Source: Candidatus Poribacteria bacterium (GTDB taxonomy: Bacteria > Poribacteria > WGA-4E > UBA9662). From it: a DNA stretch of 9,332 nucleotides. The DNA lies in assembly GCA_002699335.1 (NCBI GenBank), contig PACG01000123.1, positions 1 through 9,332 on the forward strand. The letters are read 5' to 3'. This document shows positions 6,521-9,332 of this stretch, piece by piece. Each line of letters begins with the position of its first letter. The first letter of the stretch is position 1. Made by a program: the position numbers and the translations under genes. The notes below the pieces were generated by a model. The model made no database searches. It saw nothing but the letters and a program-made list of their open reading frames with translations, and was not told the origin of the DNA.

Positions 6521-7049
6521 CTTCCATCTTACAAAGTAGGCGGTCAAGAAGTTTCTCTACGAAAGGCCCCGGCGACGCCAAATGTGCCAGCTAATTCTCA
6601 AGTCCGCACAGATCCCAGGCGTTGCGGAAGAAGGTGGATGCACCTTCTGGAACGACATACTCCTCCTTAAGCCAACGAACTTGCTCTTCGAGCCCCTCCC
6701 ATCTCCCTAGTGCATCAAGCGGGGGAAAATTGTAGGGATCGAGGTTAGACTCGTCTGCGAGTGGACAGTGGGTATAACGTATGTAACGATGGCTTTGCCC
6801 GGGAGCAATACGCATACCCCATTCAGCCTCATAAGTATCGTCGCCATCAGGAATCACTACTCCTCCCCAATCTGTGGAGATGGCCCGTTCACGAAAATCT
6901 TCAGCCAACCCCATGCCTGCACTCTTGAAGTCAAAACCCAACGTCTCCCTGATGGTTTCGGTATCCTCTGTGCCAAAATGTTTCTTCAGTTTGTTCCAAA
7001 CCTCGGGGCGAAGGGAGCCGCTCAACGGCACACGATCTCGTGGTGTCAT
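6521..7049 (-). pseudogene. Uroporphyrinogen-decarboxylase-like (URO-D/MtaA superfamily) gene, truncated
   Basis: The start is well formed: GGAGGAG eight bases before an ATG at 7049. The first 152 codons give MTPRDRVPLSGSLRPEVW, a mid part YEAEWGMRIAPG and FFRNAWDLCGLEN, the N-terminal half of COG0407-type proteins, which are normally ~340-370 residues. A TAG at 6591-6593 stops it. Beyond the stop the same frame continues with family-like sequence (LAHLASPGPFVEKLLDRLLC) to about 6525, then homology is lost. The N-terminus seems to lack about 12 residues between the two copies of an Arg-Val motif usual in the family (MTPRERV...PDRVP), a likely slippage deletion. The metal/methyl-binding C-terminal half is absent, so it cannot be an active enzyme. 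It lies downstream of GH4, 215 bases away. Confidence 0.85.
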
Positions 7050-7057
7050 TACTTAAT

Positions 7058-7083
7058 CTCCTCCCTCAATCAAATGATTGAGG
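7058..7083 (-). promoter_or_regulatory. 20-bp perfect palindrome overlapping the ribosome binding site of the URO-D relic
   Basis: cctcaatca (7064-7072) and tgattgagg (7075-7083) are perfect reverse complements with two bases between. The palindrome overlaps by one base the GGAGGAG ribosome binding site (complement of 7058-7064). On DNA it looks like a dimeric regulator operator. On mRNA it could form a hairpin next to the ribosome binding site. Either would control this gene independently of GH4. The role is inferred. Confidence 0.55.
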
Positions 7084-7159
7084 ATTTCGTTCTGTCCCCC
7101 ATCACATTCCATCAAACGCAATCCATAGTGTAGATAAAGTAACCAGTCAGCCACCTTAT

Positions 7160-7206
7160 TAACCCCCAGCCGGGGAGCCGACCTAAATTCTGGATCCTGG
7201 GGGTAA
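7160..7206 (-). terminator. Inverted repeat after GH4, possible weak terminator
   Basis: acccccag (7162-7169) and ctgggggt (7197-7204) pair over 8 bp, with a 27-base, partly GC-rich loop, about 60 bases past the GH4 stop. No T-run follows on the minus strand. It may be an mRNA 3' end, a processing hairpin or chance. The rest of 7050-7264 holds no gene that I can support. Confidence 0.3.
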
Positions 7207-7264
7207 CTCGGGCCGGGGGAACCAGCTAGGAGAAAAATGAAGTTACTAAGAAGAGGAGCGGCTA

Positions 7265-8635
7265 TCACACAGAGAATTGCGGCAGCATCTCCTTGGAAGC
7301 AGTGAGTAGTTCGGATAACATCTGCGCCGCCTTCTCCGGCAAAATCGCCATTTCGTCGAGCAGAAGCGCTTGGAGTGCGAGGTTCTCATTCCCCGTCACT
7401 GCAGCATCTACTACTAACTCCTGCCAAGCGATCCGCTTTTCCAAAATTCCCTTCAGTGACATCGGCGCGTCTCCAATGTAAATCCCTCGAACCCCACAGG
7501 AATCTGTCACCGCCTCAAGCTCTAGGTTGGCGTAAGCCGGAAGGTTTGGCACCGCACCATTGTTTGAAATGTTGACGATTTGAACCTGCCGCCTTCCTAA
7601 TATGATGGCTTCCATCAGGCTGCCAAGGCCTTCGCCTGTGAGGGGATCGGAAGCCTTACTGGGGAGTTTGATATTCTGCAATTCCTCTGCAAATGCTTCT
7701 TTTTGAATCTCACGCTGAATCTTCGCTTCCGCCTCTGCGGGTGGGTTGGCCGCCATTTTCTCCAAGCGAGCATATTTCTCCTTTAGTTCCTCACTGAAAC
7801 CATAAGGGACCTCTTCGACATCGGAGAGCCGGGTAGTAAATGGATAGAACTCAAATGCATGATCATCTGGAGGATACACAATTTCATGTCGATAGACGCC
7901 GGAGAGCTTCTGGGTCATCTGTTCCCCTTCAGGTTGAATGCGTTCCTGAAGTTTCTGTCGAATAAGTGGATATACATCTACCCTTTTGTGAAGAATACGC
8001 ACAAACCAATGGTAGTGATTAGTACCGATCCAGACGCAATCCAGTTCATGCGGTTCTACACTCAGGAGCCGGGCGATTCGCATGATTCCCCCCTGTACAC
8101 CATGACAAACACCGATAACTTTGATATTCGTGTACTTCTCTATCGCGCGACAAAGAGGGGCCATCGGATTTGAGTGATTCATGAGGATGGCATCGGGACA
8201 ACGCTTCTCCATCTCTCGACAAATATCGATGTAGATCGGAATACTCCTCAAACCCATCATCATGCCGGCGGGGCCTCCGGTATCGCCAACTACCTGGAAA
8301 ATACCATATCGGGCCGGGATAAGGATGTCGGAAATATGCGCCTCCGTTCCGTAAATACCACCGATAGAAGCGCCTGCACCACCAATAGAAGACACGGCGA
8401 AATCCGCGCCATCGACTGCATCAGCAAGTACTTTGGTGGCACGCACTGTCATGCCTAATCCGCCCTCTTCGGCGAGGCGAGTGCCGTGTTGAGCCATGAT
8501 TTCGGCTTTTTCCATGTCGATGTCGTAGAGTGTAATCTCGCTTCCGGCCAAGCCCTCGGTCACGGCAATGTCACCCAGGGCTCTGATGAAATAGCGACTT
8601 CCACCACCGAGACAAACGATCTTTTTACTGGACAT
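7265..8635 (-). CDS. Glycoside hydrolase family 4 (NAD- and metal-dependent alpha-glycosidase)
   Basis: A complete 456-residue protein of normal GH4 length. The N-terminal Rossmann fold opens with KIVCLGGGSRYF (residues 5-16) and has TLYDID (35-40). Then come GDTGGPAGMMMGLRSIPIYI (117-136), NHSNPMAP (153-160), the metal-binding Cys177-His178 in GVCHG, and TNHYHWF (205-211). The C-terminal NNGAVPNLPAYANLELEA (358-375) is the family's second signature. GH4 enzymes cleave glycosides by oxidising C3 with NAD+ and eliminating, with Mn2+; members include alpha-glucosidases, alpha-galactosidases and alpha-galacturonidases. The substrate cannot be chosen here. The ATG at 8635 is set by a perfect AAGGAGGT six bases upstream; upstream in-frame codons belong to the overlapping URO-D relic. 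There is no signal peptide. The frame is intact although both flanking URO-D genes are broken. Confidence 0.95.
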   Translation of the reverse strand: MSSKKIVCLGGGSRYFIRALGDIAVTEGLAGSEITLYDIDMEKAEIMAQHGTRLAEEGGLGMTVRATKVLADAVDGADFAVSSIGGAGASIGGIYGTEAHISDILIPARYGIFQVVGDTGGPAGMMMGLRSIPIYIDICREMEKRCPDAILMNHSNPMAPLCRAIEKYTNIKVIGVCHGVQGGIMRIARLLSVEPHELDCVWIGTNHYHWFVRILHKRVDVYPLIRQKLQERIQPEGEQMTQKLSGVYRHEIVYPPDDHAFEFYPFTTRLSDVEEVPYGFSEELKEKYARLEKMAANPPAEAEAKIQREIQKEAFAEELQNIKLPSKASDPLTGEGLGSLMEAIILGRRQVQIVNISNNGAVPNLPAYANLELEAVTDSCGVRGIYIGDAPMSLKGILEKRIAWQELVVDAAVTGNENLALQALLLDEMAILPEKAAQMLSELLTASKEMLPQFSV

Positions 8636-9332
8636 ATCCGTACCTCCTTGTGTGATAGTAATCAGAAAGAAAATTACCATACTCCTCCACTGCTTCAAAG
8701 AAAGCGACGATGTTTTCCCACGGCACATCGGGTTCCAAAAACATGCGTCGGCGCTAACACTAATCCCAGGGCGAGGAATTCAATCATTCGCTTTACCGTC
8801 CATTTTATCTCCTGTGGTGTCCAAACGGCATCACCGTCTCTGCGTACCGATCGTGCTCCAAAATGCCAACCGGTAGCCATAGCGATGCTTCAACTCGTAT
8901 ATATCCGGCTGCACAGGGTTTAATACTGTCACTCTGACCTCAACCAGATCGTCAATGATGAGTGTAATGTCACCATCGCTATGATACCAAACAGGAATGT
9001 CAGGTTGTACATCTCGGGCAGCCGCAATTTCTTTCGCTAGACGCGGCTTTAAGTGTCTGCGCCACATCTCCGGATGCATCATCATGCGATCTTCCATTCC
9101 CACATCGTCGCCGATGCGTAACATGTCCACCCCCGCTTCGGCGCATCGTCTCGATCGAAAGCAGTTGTCCTCGGTGATATGCTCCAGTACAACTTCAACT
9201 AGTAACGATTCACCAGCATATCCTCGAACATCTTTTCGAAGCCGATAAGTTGCCACGATGTCTCAAAGATTATGTCTAGCAAAACCTGTAACGAAGTTGT
9301 CATCTTCATGAAGCTTGGCTACTTGTGCTTCA
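8625..9332 (-). pseudogene. Second uroporphyrinogen-decarboxylase-like gene, C-terminal part, frameshifted; runs off the window
   Basis: The window edge cuts the N-terminus. From 9331 the frame reads LHEDDNFVTGFARHNL, a TGA at 9263-9265 (Trp is usual here), then family sequence: CAEAGVDMLRIGDDVGMEDR (8.9-9.2 kb), MHPEMWRRHLKPRLAKEIAA, VWYHSDGDI and VLNPVQPDIYELKHRYG. Frame changes near 8840, 8822 and 8737 separate IGTQ, TVMPFG, TPQEIKWTVKRMIE...LAPTHVF and EPDVPWENIVAFFEAVEEYG. The ancestral stop is TAA at 8625-8627, overlapping the first 11 bases of GH4, so the two genes were once translationally coupled. The methyl-transfer zinc motif of MtaA-like relatives (His-x-Cys) appears here as His-Ser-Asp. 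It belongs to the same superfamily as the other URO-D relic but is a different paralog, since both cover the FARHNL/FFRNAW segment with different sequence. Confidence 0.88.
8642..8649 (-). promoter_or_regulatory. Perfect Shine-Dalgarno of GH4 inside the upstream pseudogene
   Basis: AAGGAGGT, a full anti-16S match, is the complement of 8642-8649, six bases before the GH4 ATG. It lies within the last codons of the broken URO-D gene and is still intact, so GH4 need not depend on translation of that gene. Confidence 0.85.

Noticed and set aside
6302..6547. Minus-strand frame of 81 codons that could be a transposase piece
   Set aside because: Arg- and Cys-rich, low-complexity reading with no DDE or zinc-finger motif and no ribosome binding site. 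The in-frame continuation of the URO-D relic explains its upper part better.
7053..7268. Minus-strand frame of 71 codons between GH4 and the URO-D relic
   Set aside because: It starts at the GH4 stop, has no ribosome binding site or recognisable motif, and runs through the palindrome and ribosome binding site of the next gene.
1..9332. Frameshifts as sequencing error throughout
   Set aside because: Four long genes are perfectly open while the broken ones also lack whole domains and conserved residues, so most damage is probably real. Individual indels in homopolymers (for example near 8737) could still be errors.

Overview
The window is about 48-50% GC and looks like a bacterial chromosome segment in decay: four complete, well-formed genes sit among at least four broken ones. 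The gene content (a histidine kinase with a long coiled coil, uroporphyrinogen-decarboxylase-like (URO-D) paralogs, Gfo/Idh/MocA oxidoreductase, COG3618 lactonase-like amidohydrolase, family 4 glycosidase, cytoplasmic beta-helix protein) fits Chloroflexota (Caldilinea/Anaerolinea-like) or a similar free-living heterotroph. That placement is an inference from family composition only.

Layout. 1-307 is a near-perfect palindrome. Its two arms carry the same last ~42 codons of a decayed histidine kinase, tail to tail around a perfect 49-nt hairpin. 179-2026 (minus) is the remnant of that kinase, with several frameshifts and four in-frame stops; its upstream third is not recognised. 2021-2612 (plus) is the C-terminal half of a D-cysteine-desulfhydrase/ACC-deaminase-like PLP enzyme, also broken. 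2723-2764 holds a good sigma70-type promoter. It leads into two plus-strand genes: a Gfo/Idh/MocA dehydrogenase (2859-3884) and a right-handed beta-helix protein (3987-5189). A convergent minus-strand gene (5262-6104) encodes a COG3618-type amidohydrolase/lactonase with its own extended -10 promoter. 6105-6520 is a scrambled, non-coding stretch with an imperfect direct repeat. From 6521 to the end of the window all genes are on the minus strand, in transcription order: a broken URO-D-like gene (9331-8625), an intact GH4 glycosidase (8635-7265), and a second broken URO-D-like gene (7049-about 6521).

How the genes may work together. The intact genes read as carbohydrate catabolism. GH4 would hydrolyse an alpha-glycoside (possibly a uronoside) by its NAD/metal redox mechanism, the Gfo/Idh enzyme would oxidise a sugar or sugar acid, and the COG3618 protein would open the resulting lactone. 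The beta-helix protein could act on a uronic-acid oligosaccharide. The substrate cannot be read from the sequence. No phage, CRISPR, tRNA, rRNA or complete insertion sequence was seen. I did not find convincing evidence of a new multi-gene system; the most unusual items are the inverted duplication of an already decayed gene end and the palindrome at the second URO-D ribosome binding site.
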